From the NCBI GenBank assembly GCA_963205185.1, contig CAUJHZ010000020.1, positions 1-58,863 of the forward strand: a stretch of 58,863 nucleotides of DNA, in the 5' to 3' direction. Below the pieces are notes generated by a model. That model did not search any database and was not told the origin of the DNA. It worked only from the letters and a program-made list of their open reading frames with translations. Below, piece by piece: positions 43,778-53,430 of the stretch (the stretch's first letter is position 1; each line of letters opens with the position of its first letter). This DNA comes from Planctomycetota bacterium (GTDB lineage Bacteria > Planctomycetota > Phycisphaerae > Phycisphaerales > UBA5793). Position numbers and translations under genes: made by a program.

Positions 43778-44809
43778 GTGATTTCCCTGCCGATCCTCGA
43801 CACTTCGCCGCAGCGGCCGACCTTCGCGCAGGGGCCGCGCAGCCTTTCATCCGTACGCCTGCTGCGCATCAGCGTGACGGACCGCTGCAACCTGCGCTGC
43901 GTCTACTGCATGCCCGACGAGGGCGTGTCGTGGATGGCTCCGCAGAAGGACCTGCTTACCGCTGATGACATCGAGGCCGTCGTCGCCGCGGCAGTGCGCC
44001 TGGGCATCCGCCACGTCAAACTCACCGGCGGCGAGCCGACCATCCGGCCCGACATCATCGAGATCGCCCAGCGCCTCGCGCGACTTGGCATCGGCGACCT
44101 TTCGCTGACCACCAACGGCCTGATGCTCGACCGGCTCGCCCAGCCGCTGCGCCTGGCCGGCGTCGATCGCCTCACCGTGAGTTGCGATTCGCTCCGCGCC
44201 GATCGCTACAAGGCCATCACGCACGGCGGCGACCTCGATCAGTTCTGGCGCGGCGTGCGCGCGGCCCACGATGCCGGCTTCACGCGCCTCAAGGTCAACG
44301 TCGTCGTCATGCGCGGCATCAACGACGATGAAGTGGCCGATTTTGCCATGCTCGCCACGCAGTACCCGTGGTCGATCCGCTTCATCGAGTACATGCCGCT
44401 GGGCGATTCGGTCCTCACCGGCATCGATCCCGCTCACGCGACGGTCGGCAACGAAGAGATCAAGGCCCGCATCGCCGAGCGCGTCGGCCCGCTCGAGTCC
44501 GTCGAGCGCCATCGCGAAGTCGGCGTCGGCCCGGCGATGGTCTACACCTTCGCCGGCGCCATCGGGCGCGTCGGCTTCATCAGCGCCATGAGCCAGCCCT
44601 TCTGCGAATCGTGCAACCGCCTGCGCATCACCGCGGTCGGCGAATTGCGCAGCTGCCTCTTCGACGGCGGCGAAGTGAGCCTCCTGCCCGCGCTGCGGCC
44701 CAAGCCCGACGTCGACCGCATGATCCAGCTCTTCGCCGACTGCGTCGCCCTGCGCCCCGAGGTGCACTCCACGCGCGGCAACCGAGCCATGAGCCAGATC
44801 GGCGGGTAG
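43778..44809 (+). CDS. moaA: GTP 3',8-cyclase MoaA
   Basis: About 343 residues; the radical-SAM first step of molybdenum cofactor synthesis, converting GTP to 3',8-cyclo-H2GTP. N-terminal 4Fe-4S motif CNLRCVYC, GGEPTIRPD and the C-terminal cluster CESC...RSC with the correct 13-residue spacing. The protein ends in the family's conserved double glycine (QIGG). Start is GTG 43778 or TTG 43772; neither has a clear ribosome binding site. No other moa genes are in the window. Confidence 0.93.
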   Translation: MISLPILDTSPQRPTFAQGPRSLSSVRLLRISVTDRCNLRCVYCMPDEGVSWMAPQKDLLTADDIEAVVAAAVRLGIRHVKLTGGEPTIRPDIIEIAQRLARLGIGDLSLTTNGLMLDRLAQPLRLAGVDRLTVSCDSLRADRYKAITHGGDLDQFWRGVRAAHDAGFTRLKVNVVVMRGINDDEVADFAMLATQYPWSIRFIEYMPLGDSVLTGIDPAHATVGNEEIKARIAERVGPLESVERHREVGVGPAMVYTFAGAIGRVGFISAMSQPFCESCNRLRITAVGELRSCLFDGGEVSLLPALRPKPDVDRMIQLFADCVALRPEVHSTRGNRAMSQIGG

Positions 44810-44919
44810 CCGAACCCGGTCCTGCCGAGGCGCAGTTAAGCAGGCACACTACGCGCGGCATGGCGTCGCCATGCCGGACATGCAATCGCAATCGGCTGCC
44901 TCGCTGCCTCCTGCTCGCC

Positions 44920-46665
44920 TCACCGCACCGCGCGCCAGTCGCACAGTTCGGCTTCGACGCTGACGCGACCGTTCCACTCGTTGAGTTTCGGCCGCACGAT
45001 GGCGTCGATGACCATTCCCGACGCCAGTTGCGATGCCATCGCGCCCATGCTCCAGCCGACCAGGCGCATCTGCGCGCCGCGGTCGCCGACCATGAGCGAC
45101 AGGTGCCGCCCCTTGTCGCCCATCACGCGCGGGTGCCCCGTGAGGCGCAACTGGCGCACGAGCACCTGCGGCCGCGGGTTGGCCCTTCCGAAGGGTCCGA
45201 GATCCATCAGCGCCCGCGCAGCAGCGCGATCAATCTCGCGCAGCAGCGCTTCGCAGTCGAACGATTCCTGTCCGATCATGTCGGGCGCGGCGATGTTCAG
45301 ATTGGCGTGCATCGTCAGCGCATCGACGAACGCGTCGTACGCTTCGTGCGCCAGCGACAATCCGGCGGCCATGTCGTGCCCGCCGTGCGTCAGGAGGTGC
45401 TCGCCCACCGCCGCCAGCCCGGCGTGGATGGAATACCCCTCGATCGACCGCGCCGAACCCTTGATCACGCCCTCGCACTTCTGCATGAGCACGACCGGCC
45501 GGTGAAACAGTTCGACGAGGCGCGAGCAGACGATGCCGACCACGCCCGCGTGCCAATCCTCGTGGCAGAGGACGATGATGCGCCGCTCCTCGCCGGTCAT
45601 TCCCGCCGCCTCGGCCATCTCGCGCGCCTGGGCCAGAATGGCGCGCTCGGTCGCCTGCCGCTGTCGATTCTGCTGTTCGAGCTGGCTGGCCAGCCGCATC
45701 GCTTCGGCCGGGTCGTCGGTCGTGAACAGCCGCACCGCTTCGCGCGCATGGCCCATGCGGCCGGCGGCGTTGAGGCGCGGCGCCAGACGAAACCCCACCG
45801 CTTCGCAGTCGATGCGGTCCGCGTCATCCAGGCCCGCCGCGGTGATCAGCGCGTTGAGCCCGATGTTGCTCGTGTCGCGCATCATCCGCAGGCCGTATTT
45901 CGCGATGATGCGATTCTCATCGACCAGCGGCACGACGTCGGCGATCGTGCCCAGCGCCGCCAGCGCGAGGTGCTCGGTGAGCAGTTGGCGCAGCGGCTCG
46001 CTCACGCGCTCCGAGCCGCACCACATCGTCGCCACCCGCCACGCGAGCTTGAACGCCACTCCCGCGCCGCACAGATCTCCAAACGGATACGCGCTGCCCG
46101 GCAGGCGCGGGTGCACGAGCGCCACGGCATCGGGCAGTTCCACTGCGCCGGCGCTGGGCTGGTGATGATCGGTGATAATGAGATCGACGCCGAGTTCCCG
46201 TGCGCGGGCCGCTTCCGCCGCCGCCGTGATGCCGCAATCGACGGTGATGATCAGGTCCGCGCCCTGGGCGGCGATCTGCTCGATCGCTTCGCGATTGAGG
46301 CCGTAACCCTCTTCGAGCCGGTGCGGCACGTAGGTGCGCACCTCGGCCTGGGGCGCGATGGCGCGAAAGGTGTGGTAGAGGATCGCGCTGGCGGTGATGC
46401 CATCAACGTCGTAGTCGCCGTAGATGACGATCGGCCCGCCGCGCGCCAGCGACTCAAGCACGCGCGCCGCCGCCGCCTCGACGCCCGGCAGCAGACCGGC
46501 ATCATGCAGCAGGCGCAGCGTCGGATGGAGGAACTGCTCGAGCTGCTCGCCGCCGATGCCGCGCGCCGCCAGCACGCGCTCCACCAGCGGCCGGCGGAGG
46601 TCCGCCTCGGTCAGCACCGCCCGGGCCCGCCAGCGGCATCGCACGCCTTGCTCGATCGTCTGCAT
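44920..46665 (-). CDS. recJ: Single-stranded-DNA-specific exonuclease RecJ
   Basis: 581 residues; the family's 5'-3' ssDNA exonuclease acts in recombination and mismatch/base-excision repair. The DHH motifs are clear: IVIYGDYDVDGITASAIL, IITVDCGITAAAEA and LIITDHHQPS (DHH), with the DHHA1 region HAGVVGIVCSRLVELFHRPV and GGHDMAAGLSL. The C-terminal OB fold is present. Start ATG 46665. Confidence 0.94.
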   Translation of the reverse strand: MQTIEQGVRCRWRARAVLTEADLRRPLVERVLAARGIGGEQLEQFLHPTLRLLHDAGLLPGVEAAAARVLESLARGGPIVIYGDYDVDGITASAILYHTFRAIAPQAEVRTYVPHRLEEGYGLNREAIEQIAAQGADLIITVDCGITAAAEAARARELGVDLIITDHHQPSAGAVELPDAVALVHPRLPGSAYPFGDLCGAGVAFKLAWRVATMWCGSERVSEPLRQLLTEHLALAALGTIADVVPLVDENRIIAKYGLRMMRDTSNIGLNALITAAGLDDADRIDCEAVGFRLAPRLNAAGRMGHAREAVRLFTTDDPAEAMRLASQLEQQNRQRQATERAILAQAREMAEAAGMTGEERRIIVLCHEDWHAGVVGIVCSRLVELFHRPVVLMQKCEGVIKGSARSIEGYSIHAGLAAVGEHLLTHGGHDMAAGLSLAHEAYDAFVDALTMHANLNIAAPDMIGQESFDCEALLREIDRAAARALMDLGPFGRANPRPQVLVRQLRLTGHPRVMGDKGRHLSLMVGDRGAQMRLVGWSMGAMASQLASGMVIDAIVRPKLNEWNGRVSVEAELCDWRAVR

Positions 46666-46736
46666 CGGGCAAGCCTAGGCAATCGTCTCACGTCGACCAG
46701 CAAACAGAGCCACCCTCCGGCAAACCCCTGACATTT

Positions 46737-46884
46737 TGGGGTGCCGTTGGTCAAGCGAAGCTCTGCGAGCGCGGGCCACGCGATCACACCAGCCGCGGAC
46801 AAATTGCATTGCCGTTTCGCGCGCCCAGGCGTGGCCCGCCGGCCGGTCGCCGCGGCGAGCCGACCTCTGGACCACGGCACCCCA
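46737..46884. repeat. MITE-like inverted-repeat element, copy B
   Basis: A 148-bp unit related to 3751-3884. Ends TGGGGTGCCGTTGGTC and, inverted, TGGGGTGCCGTGGTC (one extra T on the left). Subterminal sequence (AAGCGAAGCTCTGCGAGCGCG; GTGGCCCGCCGG; CCGACCTCTGGACC) is shared with copy A, while the centre differs. It lies in the 300-base gap between divergent recJ and nuoA. Confidence 0.75.
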
Positions 46885-46965
46885 GGTCCGTCCAAGCGCC
46901 AAGCGGTTGTCCATTGCCGCCTCCGCCACTACCATGAACTCCTGTTACACAGAGGGTTGGCCCGC

Positions 46966-47475
46966 GTGGAAATTCTTCTTTCGATCGCCATCTTCCTGGC
47001 CTTCGGCTTCGGGTTCGTGCTCGTCAACATGCTGGTGGGCGCCATCGTCCGCCCCAGCGCGCCCAACCCCGAGAAAGCGTCGATCTACGAGTGCGGCGAG
47101 CCGACCGTCGGCTCCAGCTGGGTGCAGTTCGACCTGCGCTTTTACGTCGTCGCGCTGTTCTATCTCATCTTCGACGTCGAAGTGGCGCTGATCTGGCCCA
47201 TCGCCGTCGTGTTTCGGCAGCATGCCGGCCCGGCGCTGGTCATCGCCGGCGTGTTCATGGCTCTCATTCTCATCGGTTATGTCTACGAGTGGTACTCGGG
47301 CAGCCTCGACTGGATCCGCTCCAGCGCCAACGCCGCCGGGCCCCGCCGCATCGGCGGCCTGACGGGCGCGCGGCTGGGCACGGTCGCAGCGACGTCGGCC
47401 GAGGCCCGCCGCATGGCCCGCCGCGACCCTGAACTTCTCGAAGAGGAGCGAGCCGCCGCCGGCGCCGCCACCTGA
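46966..47475 (+). CDS. nuoA: NADH-quinone oxidoreductase subunit A
   Basis: About 169 residues. Small membrane subunit of respiratory complex I with three helices and the conserved loop YECGEPTVGSSWVQFDLRFY and LIFDVEVALIWPIAVV. Start GTG 46966 (VEILLSIAIFLAFG), with AGAGGG upstream. It has a C-terminal extension of about 45 residues, Ala/Arg/Glu-rich, beyond the usual end. Unusually, no nuoB or other complex I gene follows. Confidence 0.9.
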   Translation: MEILLSIAIFLAFGFGFVLVNMLVGAIVRPSAPNPEKASIYECGEPTVGSSWVQFDLRFYVVALFYLIFDVEVALIWPIAVVFRQHAGPALVIAGVFMALILIGYVYEWYSGSLDWIRSSANAAGPRRIGGLTGARLGTVAATSAEARRMARRDPELLEEERAAAGAAT

Positions 47476-47554
47476 TCCACCGCGTCCATCCACCTGGCCC
47501 GGGGCCGAGGCGCGATCTCCACCACAGCACGCATCGCAAGCGGGGGTGTCCTGA

Positions 47555-48175
47555 ATGTCGGCTCGGTATCGCTCGCTTCTGATCTTCGGAGCGCCAGGCG
47601 TCGGCAAGGGCACACAGGGCAAGCTGCTCGGCTGCATCCCCGGCTTCCTCCACCTCTCCACCGGCGATATCTTCCGCAGCCTCGACATGAACAGCGAGAC
47701 CGGCCGCGTGTTTCGCGAGTACTCCAGCCGCGGCGAACTCGTGCCCGACGACTTCACCATCCGCCTGTGGCGCGAACACATGCGCAAGATGATCGACGCG
47801 GGCAGGTACAACCCGCAGCGCCAGCTGCTCGTCCTCGACGGCATCCCGCGCAACGCTTCGCAGGCCGCGAGCATGATTGGCGACATCGAAGTGCTGCAGA
47901 TCCTTCATCTTGTGGCCGGTGATGAAGATGTGCTGCTCAAGCGCATGCAGCGCCGAGCCGAGCAGCAGAACCGTCACGACGACGCCGATGAGGGCGTCAT
48001 CCGCCACCGCTGGGACGTGTACAACCGCGAGACCGTGCCCGTGCTCGAGCACTACGGCCGCGCGTGCTGCGCGCAGATCAACGCGATCGGCACGCCCGGC
48101 CGCGTGCTCATGCACATCCTCGAAGCCGCCGTCCCCCTGCACGAAAAGCACTTCAGCAACGCGCTGGAACACTGA
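47555..48175 (+). CDS. Adenylate kinase-family nucleotide kinase
   Basis: 206 residues. P-loop LIFGAPGVGKGTQG, NMP-binding LSTGDIFRSL and VLDGIPRNASQ (usual DGFPR). The LID segment is the short type (MQRRAEQQNRHDDADEGVIRHRWDVYNRET) without zinc cysteines. It interconverts AMP/ADP/ATP, or possibly another nucleoside monophosphate. It may be the housekeeping adk or a paralogue; sequence alone does not settle this. Confidence 0.85.
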   Translation: MSARYRSLLIFGAPGVGKGTQGKLLGCIPGFLHLSTGDIFRSLDMNSETGRVFREYSSRGELVPDDFTIRLWREHMRKMIDAGRYNPQRQLLVLDGIPRNASQAASMIGDIEVLQILHLVAGDEDVLLKRMQRRAEQQNRHDDADEGVIRHRWDVYNRETVPVLEHYGRACCAQINAIGTPGRVLMHILEAAVPLHEKHFSNALEH

Positions 48176-48350
48176 ACGGCGGCAGCACTCCGCCCCCGAG
48201 GGGCACAAGAACGCAGCCACGGGTGAAGGCGAAGCGCAGCGAGCGCAACCCGTGGAACGCCGGCGAACGACTCAACCCCGCCCCGACGGGGCGGAAGAGA
48301 CGCGGACAGCCGAATTGCCTGCAACACCGCTTCCGATCACAGCCCAGCAG

Positions 48351-49532
48351 TCACTTGTCCGCCTCGTGTTCCTGCTCCGCATCCTCGGCGGCTCCGTGGT
48401 GAGGCATCGTCTTCATCTCTTTGCCCATCCGCTTGAACTGCTCGAGCCACGCCGCCATGATGGCGCCTTTCAGGTCGCCTTGGGCTTTCGCCTCCTCGAT
48501 CGTCTGGCCCCAGTAGAAGCTCACCCACCCGTCGCAGAAGTCGCCGCTGCGCCGGATGAACGCTTCCATCTGCTCCCCGCCGCACGAGAGCGGGAACATC
48601 TCCTCGACGATGAGCGGCTTGCCGACGTCAAACGTCTTCAGCACCGCCAATGCCTCGTCGATCTTGTCCGTCTCGGGATAAAAGTGCGCCGCAGCAAAGT
48701 CGAGCGGCCCCATCACCGTCTTGTCGTAGAAGATCGGCATCGCGCCCTTGAATGACAACCCCCAGGGAATCACGCCGACCGTGATCATCGCGTCCTTGTC
48801 CGCCTTGCGGATCGCGGCGCACATCTGCTTCACCCACGCCGCGGCCGCCTGCTGGCGCGTCTGACCCTTCAGATCGAGCGTGAGATACTGCACGAAGTTC
48901 ATCCCCGCAAACTCGCCGGGCAGCCAGTCATCCTTCACCTCGCCTTCGCCCGGCAGCACGGGTTCATTCATCAGGTCGTAGCAGAAGATCGCGCTGCTCC
49001 CGCCGCACGCCCTGGCCACCGCCTCCCAGAATGTCGCCTGCGCATCCCACCGTGCGGGCGGCTCCATGTTCGCGTACCACTCCGGCACGCGCTTCTCGAG
49101 ATAACACGCCAGGCCGGTCACGTCGAGATAGATCCCCGTGCGCTCGGCGAGATGCACCAGGTCAGTCAGGCGCTTCAGACTCGCCTCGTTGGGTGTGTCG
49201 GCGCTATCCATGAACTTCTCGAACTGCAGGTGCACGCGCGCGACGTTCACGCCGAGGTCCTTCATCTCGGCAAAGTCCTGCTCGATCGCCGGCCACTTGT
49301 CGTTCCAGTAGTCTTCGAGCAGGTTCGAGTCGTTGTCGTGGTCGTAGTTGACGCCCCAGACGATGAAGCGTTCGCCCGACTCGGCCCCGACGAAGTGCGT
49401 GCCGTCATCGCTGACGCGGATGCGCTCGAGCGCCGCGGCTCCTGCTTCAGCCGGCTGTTGTGCGAGCGCCTCGCCCGCAAAAGATGCCGCGACCATCGCC
49501 ATGATTGATCCAGTCATCAACGCGCGCTTCAT
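48351..49532 (-). CDS. Secreted GH5-like glycoside hydrolase
   Basis: About 393 residues. GAGGAGG precedes ATG 49532; signal peptide (GSIMAMVAASFAGEALAQ). (beta/alpha)8 cellulase-like fold: FIVWGVNYDHDN at the N-terminus, acid/base glutamate in CYDLMNEPVLPG (about residue 188) and the nucleophile glutamate in KPLIVEEMFPLS (about 308). Likely a secreted beta-glycanase or mannanase; the substrate cannot be inferred. The tail is His/Glu rich. Confidence 0.8.
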   Translation of the reverse strand: MKRALMTGSIMAMVAASFAGEALAQQPAEAGAAALERIRVSDDGTHFVGAESGERFIVWGVNYDHDNDSNLLEDYWNDKWPAIEQDFAEMKDLGVNVARVHLQFEKFMDSADTPNEASLKRLTDLVHLAERTGIYLDVTGLACYLEKRVPEWYANMEPPARWDAQATFWEAVARACGGSSAIFCYDLMNEPVLPGEGEVKDDWLPGEFAGMNFVQYLTLDLKGQTRQQAAAAWVKQMCAAIRKADKDAMITVGVIPWGLSFKGAMPIFYDKTVMGPLDFAAAHFYPETDKIDEALAVLKTFDVGKPLIVEEMFPLSCGGEQMEAFIRRSGDFCDGWVSFYWGQTIEEAKAQGDLKGAIMAAWLEQFKRMGKEMKTMPHHGAAEDAEQEHEADK

Positions 49533-49610
49533 GGCGCCTCCTCTCTGAGTGCGTTCTTGCATCTTCGATGGTAGAGCGCGAGAGTGCAATCCCTCACCAG
49601 ACCGCCGAGC

Positions 49611-50687
49611 CTATCGCACGGCCCGGAATCCGCACAGCTCGACGCGCGGCGAGAGATAGTGCTCCGCCGCGGGCTCCTCGTGGCACAGGTCCGTCGAAAG
49701 GTACTTCTTGTTCGAATCCGGAATGACCGTCACCACCGTCGCCTCGGGGCCGTACTGCTCGGCGAGTTTCATCGCGCCCAGGACGTTGGCGCCCGAAGAA
49801 ATCCCCACCGCCAGGCCCAGGCAGCGGCAAAGCATCTGCGCCATGATGATCGCATCGCCGTCCCACACATCGACGATCGCATCGAGCGAGGGCAGATCGA
49901 GCACCGCCGGCACAAACTCATCGGAAATGCCCTGAATGCGATGGTGCCCCTGGTGCCGGCCGGTGCGCAGCGTCGGCGAGTTGGCCGGTTCGAGCGGATG
50001 CACGCGCACGCTTCGCCCCTTGCGCCGCAGGTAGCGTCCCATTCCCATCACCGTGCCGCCCGTGCCTACGCCGGCGACAAACGCATCCGCCTGGCGGTTG
50101 AAGATCGCCAGCTGCCGCTCGATCTCGGGCCCCGTCGTTGCTTCGTGGGCTTGAATGTTGGCCGGATTGGCGAACTGCCGGGGCAGGAACGAGTCCGCGT
50201 GCTCGAGCGCGTACTGCTCGGCCAGTTGCACCGCTCCCGCGAAGCCCCCCTGCTCGCGCGATACCGGCACGACCTCGGCGCCGAAGTTGCTGATCAGTTG
50301 CACGCGCTCGCGGCTCATCCAGTTGGGCATGAAGATGCGCACGCGGTGACCCAGCGCTGTGCCCAGCGCTGCAAAGGAGATGCCCGTGTTCCCGCTGGAG
50401 GCTTCGACGATCGTGTCGCCGGGCTTGAGTTCGCCGGTCGCGTAGGCGCAGCGCATGATGTGGGCCGCCATGCGGTCCTTGATGCTGCCGGTCATGTTCT
50501 CGATTTCGTACTTTGCATACAGCCGCCCGGGCCGGCCGTCGAGGCGATATTCGATCTGCAGCAGCGGCGTGTCGCCGATGAGCGCTGCCACGGCGTCCAC
50601 GGGAGACGGCGCCTCAGCCGCCGGAGGCGCGGTGTCCGCCCGATTCGTCGTCCATTGGCATGTCGCCTGCGCCGCTATGTCAGACAT
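49611..50687 (-). CDS. Cysteine-synthase-family PLP enzyme
   Basis: About 358 residues. Fold type II PLP enzyme: the Schiff-base lysine is in MTGSIKDRMA, with the substrate-binding loop EASSGNTGIS and PLP-phosphate loop GVGTGGTVMG. Start ATG 50687 with GGAG upstream. The family includes O-acetylserine sulfhydrylase and cystathionine beta-synthase; a 40-residue N-terminal extension and a 45-residue C-terminal extension (EEPAAEHYLSPRVELCGF) are present. Exact substrate not assigned. Confidence 0.88.
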   Translation of the reverse strand: MSDIAAQATCQWTTNRADTAPPAAEAPSPVDAVAALIGDTPLLQIEYRLDGRPGRLYAKYEIENMTGSIKDRMAAHIMRCAYATGELKPGDTIVEASSGNTGISFAALGTALGHRVRIFMPNWMSRERVQLISNFGAEVVPVSREQGGFAGAVQLAEQYALEHADSFLPRQFANPANIQAHEATTGPEIERQLAIFNRQADAFVAGVGTGGTVMGMGRYLRRKGRSVRVHPLEPANSPTLRTGRHQGHHRIQGISDEFVPAVLDLPSLDAIVDVWDGDAIIMAQMLCRCLGLAVGISSGANVLGAMKLAEQYGPEATVVTVIPDSNKKYLSTDLCHEEPAAEHYLSPRVELCGFRAVR

Positions 50688-50904
50688 GTCACTTCTCCGT
50701 GCCTCGCCGGGCATGGCCGCGGTCGATGCGCTATCGCATCGGCAATTGCGGCGTGGATTGCACTGTAGTCGACGGCGACGGGCCGGAGAAACGGGTTTGT
50801 TTTCCCGTTCTGCCGCAACGGCACTTCACTTCCCGCATTCGGCTGCGACTACCATGACCCGCCGCGCCCCAGCGGCCGGACCCAGGTAAGGAGAGTCCAC
50901 CACC

Positions 50905-51960
50905 ATGGCCTACGAGCCGCTGCACGTCGATCGCGAAGGACGCATCATCGAAGAACTGCCCTGCTCGGCGTGCGGCCATTCGCTGCGCGGCCAGTCGGCC
51001 GGCGCCGCGTGCCCGGGCTGCGGCGAGACGATCGCCCTGTCCACCCTCGGCCGGGCCGTCTGCCGCGTCGATGAGCGCGGCCTGCTCGACGAATCGCTGC
51101 GCTGTTCCACGTGCGGCTACGACCTGCGCGGCATCGACCCCGCCGGGGCCTGCCCCGAGTGCCACGTCCCCGTCGGCCAGAGTCTCGAAGGCAACCTGCT
51201 CCGCTACGGCGACCCGCGCTGGACCAAGAAAGTCGGCGATGGCATGCTGCTCTACGTCATCGCCATCAGCCTGGCGATCCTCCTGGGAATCGGCGCCGCC
51301 CTGCTGCGCATCTTCATCAAGGATGCCGCCGTCATCGCGCTCGTGACCATCGTCGCGCAAGTCGTGTCGGGAATCTTCAGCATCGTCGCGCTCTGGTGGG
51401 CCACCGCGCCCGACCCCGACACCCCGCTCACGGCTCAGAACCGCATGGGCGCCAACATCGCACGCTTGTGCGTCATACCCGCGATCGTGGGCGGAGGCGC
51501 GATCGGCGCTGCAACGCCTTTTGCGACGTCGCAGCAGGGGCAGTTGATTGCGATGATGCTCCAGGTGCCCGTCGGCCTGCTCAACCTGGCTGTCGCCATC
51601 GGATTGCTGCTTCATCTTCGAGAACTGGCGCGGCGCGTCGTCGATGAAAAACTCGCCAACTGGGCCCGCACCATTCTCTGGCTCAACGTCATCGGCGCGG
51701 TTCTCGGAATCGGCGCCCTGGTCATCATCGTCAGCGCTTCGGCCGTCACCGGCCTGCCCCTGCCCAGCCCGGGCCAGCAGCCTGCCGGCGCTATGCTCGG
51801 CGCCGGCATCGCCAGCGGCGCCCTCGGCTGCCTGGGAATCCTGCTGAGCATCATCGCCACCATCTGGATGATCGTGCTCCTGTTCAAACTGCGCAAGTAC
51901 TTCCCGGCAGCGTCGCGCGCCGCCTCGGCGCGAGAGACATTCAGAACCGCCGGGCGATAG
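50905..51960 (+). CDS. Membrane protein with two N-terminal zinc ribbons
   Basis: 351 residues. Two zinc-ribbon modules, CSACGHSLRG...CPGCGE and CSTCGYDLRG...CPECHV, followed by five or six membrane helices (MLLYVIAISLAILLGIGAALL; VTIVAQVVSGIFSIVALWW; LCVIPAIVGGGAIGAATPF and others). GGAG lies upstream of ATG 50905. The paired CxxCGYDLRG ribbon is typical of planctomycete membrane proteins of unknown role. Divergent from the cysteine-synthase-like gene. Confidence 0.75.
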   Translation: MAYEPLHVDREGRIIEELPCSACGHSLRGQSAGAACPGCGETIALSTLGRAVCRVDERGLLDESLRCSTCGYDLRGIDPAGACPECHVPVGQSLEGNLLRYGDPRWTKKVGDGMLLYVIAISLAILLGIGAALLRIFIKDAAVIALVTIVAQVVSGIFSIVALWWATAPDPDTPLTAQNRMGANIARLCVIPAIVGGGAIGAATPFATSQQGQLIAMMLQVPVGLLNLAVAIGLLLHLRELARRVVDEKLANWARTILWLNVIGAVLGIGALVIIVSASAVTGLPLPSPGQQPAGAMLGAGIASGALGCLGILLSIIATIWMIVLLFKLRKYFPAASRAASARETFRTAGR

Positions 51961-52063
51961 TGTCTGCCCGACCACCGGCGCGCCGAATTGGACTCACGTA
52001 TCGCTGATCGTCTTACTTCGTTCATGTTTGCGGCGTACAGTCAAGCGCGATCGGAGGTTCGGC

Positions 52064-53416
52064 ATGGCCTGGATCTGGTATGCCTGTGCCGGCGTCTGCG
52101 GCCTCGGCGGCCTGACTCTGCTTGGCTGGTCGCTTCTGGGCGACCGCGCGGCGGGCCGGCTGCGGTGCCCGCGCTGCTGGCAGCAGCTTGGCCCGCACGT
52201 CGAGACCTTCCCCGTCACCTGCCCGGAATGCGGGCGCTCCATCATCAAGGCGAAGCTGCTTTGCCGCACGCGCCGCCGCTGGCGCTGGGCCGCGCTGGCG
52301 TTGCTCGTCTGCGTTGTTGCCGCGGGCCTCGGGGTGACACCGGTGATCCAGCGCGGCGAGTGGGCGCAGCACGCGCCGACGACGGTGCTCATTCTCGCCT
52401 ATCGACACGCGCAATCGCCCAAGGACGCGGCGATCGTGCAGCTCGAGAGCCGCTTTGAGAAGAACTCCTGGGGCCAGATCAAGGCAACCCATCTCCGGCC
52501 ATGGCAGGAGTCGATGCTGGCCCGACAGTGTGCGGCGGTCCTCGAGGACGATGGAGCGAGCAAAGCGCGGCGCGAGGACGCGCTTTCGATTCTGCCGGCG
52601 CTGGGGCCGCGTGCCGTACACGCTCTTGATCCGCTGCTGCGCATCATCGAAGAGAATCGGCCGGACGAGATCCAGGATGCAGTCAGCGCCATCAGCGCGT
52701 TCGCTCCGGCGGGCGAGCGAGCCATACCCGCGCTGACCGCGCTCGTGGTGCGCGCCGACTCAACGAATGAGTATTACACCAACACCATCATCGAGACGAT
52801 CGGCGCCTACGGACCGGCCGCCTCCGACGCGGTCACGCCGCTGGTGGTCATGCTTAATAATGCGCCCAGGGGCGGGTACGGCGGAGCTTCCCGGAAGGCG
52901 ATCATCCGCGCGCTCGGCCGCATCGGGCCCGCTTCAGCGCCGGGCCTGTGGCGCCTGCAGCAGATGACGCCGGAGGCGGTGCCCGATCTCCGCGCCGACT
53001 GCATTGCCGCCATCGGGGCGATCGATCCGCTCGAGGCGAAGAGTCGCCCGCTCATCCTTGCGGGTGTGCTCGATCCGGAGGTGCACGTTCGCGAGGTTTC
53101 GGCGTCGATTATCGCGAGTCAGGAGCAACTGCTCGCACCCACACTCGACCTGCTCATTAAAGGTCTGCAGGGAGAGGCGGCCGCAGAACGACTGTCCGCG
53201 GCTCGCGCACTGCTCTCGCTGGGATCGGCGGCCGCGCCGGCGCTTGCGCAGCTGGAGGGCGCCACTCGCGACGAGAATCGCGCGACTCGGCTCTTTGCTA
53301 TCGAGGCAATCGCCGCGATCGCCAAGGCTCAGTCGAAGCACGCGTTCGTGCTCGAATCACTCACCCAGGATGACGACCCCGTCGTCGCCCGCGCAGCGCG
53401 ACGGGCGCTTCGCTAG
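52064..53416 (+). CDS. Zinc-ribbon, membrane-anchored HEAT-repeat protein
   Basis: About 450 residues; GGAGG lies six bases before ATG 52064. Order: membrane segment (YACAGVCGLGGLTLLGWSLLG), zinc ribbon CPRCWQQLGP...CPECGRS, a second membrane segment (WAALALLVCVVAAGLGV), then a large extracytoplasmic alpha-solenoid of HEAT-type repeats (ALDPLLRIIEENRPDEIQDAVSAI; PALTALVVRADS; LLSLGSAAAPALAQL). The helical scaffold suggests protein binding. The neighbouring 53431 gene follows after 14 bases and is probably co-transcribed. Confidence 0.75.
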   Translation: MAWIWYACAGVCGLGGLTLLGWSLLGDRAAGRLRCPRCWQQLGPHVETFPVTCPECGRSIIKAKLLCRTRRRWRWAALALLVCVVAAGLGVTPVIQRGEWAQHAPTTVLILAYRHAQSPKDAAIVQLESRFEKNSWGQIKATHLRPWQESMLARQCAAVLEDDGASKARREDALSILPALGPRAVHALDPLLRIIEENRPDEIQDAVSAISAFAPAGERAIPALTALVVRADSTNEYYTNTIIETIGAYGPAASDAVTPLVVMLNNAPRGGYGGASRKAIIRALGRIGPASAPGLWRLQQMTPEAVPDLRADCIAAIGAIDPLEAKSRPLILAGVLDPEVHVREVSASIIASQEQLLAPTLDLLIKGLQGEAAAERLSAARALLSLGSAAAPALAQLEGATRDENRATRLFAIEAIAAIAKAQSKHAFVLESLTQDDDPVVARAARRALR

Positions 53417-53430
53417 GAAGGAGCGACCAG

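Noticed and set aside
44368-46731. 787-codon plus-strand frame opposite recJ and overlapping moaA
   Set aside because: RecJ and MoaA are unambiguous by motif; this frame has no recognisable features.
50790-50809. AACGGG/CCCGTT hairpin between divergent genes
   Set aside because: Short stem with a T-rich loop between two gene starts; neither a terminator position nor a clear operator, so not listed as a feature.
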